Origin: Nitrospinota bacterium
GTDB lineage: Bacteria > UBA8248
Assembly: GCA_029937135.1 (NCBI GenBank)
Contig: JAPYQX010000203.1
Coordinates: forward strand, 1 to 5,556
Direction: 5' to 3'
DNA length: 5,556 nt
Each line of letters begins with the position of its first letter. The stretch's first letter is position 1. Below the pieces are notes generated by a model, which did no database searches, was not told the origin of the DNA, and was given only the letters and a program-made list of their open reading frames with translations. This document shows, in pieces, positions 5,008-5,556 of this stretch. Made by a program: the position numbers and the translations under genes.

Positions 5008-5556
5008 CTAAACATTGAAAATAAATACCGGAAAACATTGAACCTGAAGTTGATTCGAGGATGCTTGTTCAAGTTTTTCCTTGGCTTTCAGAAATACCCC
5101 GAAGCGCCTCCTCAAGGTCATGAACATCAGGAAAAGCTGTACCGGGAAAAAGACGCGCATGAGGAGAGACAGGCCCCGTCCGGCGGCGGTGGCGGCCTCG
5201 TAATCGCCGGGAACCTGAAGCCCGGCGCTCATCAGGGTGAATTTTCCGGCATGGTAGAAAATCTCCGGAAGAGACGCCTTTGTGTTCGAGCAGGCCCCCG
5301 CCTCGCCCTCGAGGATGCCCAGTCGGCGAAAATGGACCGAACCGCCGGGCCGGGCGCAGGGAAACCCTTTCGTAAGAGTTTGCCGCGGGGGGGATTGGTG
5401 GACCCCGAGAAAACCCTGGAGAAAAACGGTGGCGGCGAGGGCGATGAACAGCCCCTTGACCGCGCTTCCGGTGCGGACCCCGTATCCGCCGAGCATCCGG
5501 TACAGCCCCAGGAGGCGAGCCCAGGCTCTTTCCCTGAAACCGGCCATTCCCTCTCC
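5008..5556 (-). CDS. Membrane protein resembling a degenerate two-helix ion-channel-like domain, probably 5'-partial
   Basis: The minus-strand frame is open to the right edge of the window and ends at 5008, giving about 182 visible residues. An ATG at 5545-5547 with GGAG 5 nt upstream could be a start. However, the first residues (ARLLGLYRMLGGYGVRTGSAV) resemble the linker just before the transmembrane pair in larger pentapeptide-repeat or ion-channel-like proteins ('lyrllsGYGerp.ral'), so the true start is likely outside. One hydrophobic helix follows (GLFIALAATVFLQGFLGV). Next is a polar stretch of about 55 residues, then LPEIFYHAGKFTLMSAG, which aligns loosely with the pore region 'yfslvtfttlG' but lacks the GYGD filter, and a second hydrophobic helix (LLMRVFFPVQLFLMFMTL) ending in RRRF. 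It is probably an inner-membrane protein without channel activity. The family call is from pattern memory and is tentative. It is convergent with the selenoprotein operon. Confidence 0.5.
   Translation of the reverse strand, partial: GEGMAGFRERAWARLLGLYRMLGGYGVRTGSAVKGLFIALAATVFLQGFLGVHQSPPRQTLTKGFPCARPGGSVHFRRLGILEGEAGACSNTKASLPEIFYHAGKFTLMSAGLQVPGDYEAATAAGRGLSLLMRVFFPVQLFLMFMTLRRRFGVFLKAKEKLEQASSNQLQVQCFPVFIFNV

Noticed and set aside
4346..5038. Minus-strand open frame of 230 residues across the OsmC gene
   Set aside because: It is antisense to the OsmC selenoprotein along nearly its whole length and shows no family features. It appears only because the + strand gene is split by TGA.
1..5556. 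CRISPR array, tRNA, rRNA, insertion sequence or phage attachment site
   Set aside because: No regularly spaced repeats, tRNA-like cloverleaf, transposase or terminal inverted repeats were seen.

Overview
This is a GC-rich window read mainly on the + strand. It looks like a chromosomal segment from a Gram-negative bacterium. The evidence is a TctC/Bug-type periplasmic solute-binding protein, a bis-MGD molybdoenzyme of the biotin sulfoxide reductase type, and two reading frames that only make sense if UGA is read as selenocysteine. The host should therefore encode SelA, SelB, SelC and SelD, although none of these is in the window. I cannot name the lineage with confidence. A deltaproteobacterial-grade or similar uncultured environmental group would fit.

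Layout: (1) 2-568, the 3' part of a TctC-like binding protein, followed by a strong GC hairpin terminator at 604-632. (2) 724-1119, a small carboxymuconolactone decarboxylase (CMD)/AhpD-fold protein that has lost the CxxC cysteines. (3) 1142-1807, a second, longer CMD/AhpD-like protein whose second active-site Cys is an in-frame TGA (1394-1396), giving CxxU. (4) 1808-1965, a short gap with an extended -10 promoter candidate. (5) 1966-4323, a cytoplasmic-type molybdopterin S-/N-oxide reductase related to BisC. (6) 4376-4918, an OsmC/Ohr-family protein whose first catalytic Cys is also an in-frame TGA (4610-4612). (7) 4979-5002, a probable terminator. (8) 5008-5556, on the - strand and convergent, the C-terminal part of a membrane protein resembling degenerate two-helix ion-channel-like domains.

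The main result is the pair of candidate selenoproteins, both from thiol-peroxidase-type families (AhpD-like and OsmC-like). In each, TGA sits exactly at a catalytic Cys position, family-typical sequence continues in frame afterwards, and a small hairpin with GGU in or beside its loop lies about 20 nt downstream, as in the bacterial SECIS of fdhF. A conventional gene caller would split or truncate both genes. Together with the BisC-like reductase, known in its family for reducing biotin and methionine sulfoxides, the segment suggests a locus for peroxide and sulfoxide/N-oxide detoxification or repair that depends on both selenium and molybdenum. That joint role is inferred from gene content and proximity only.
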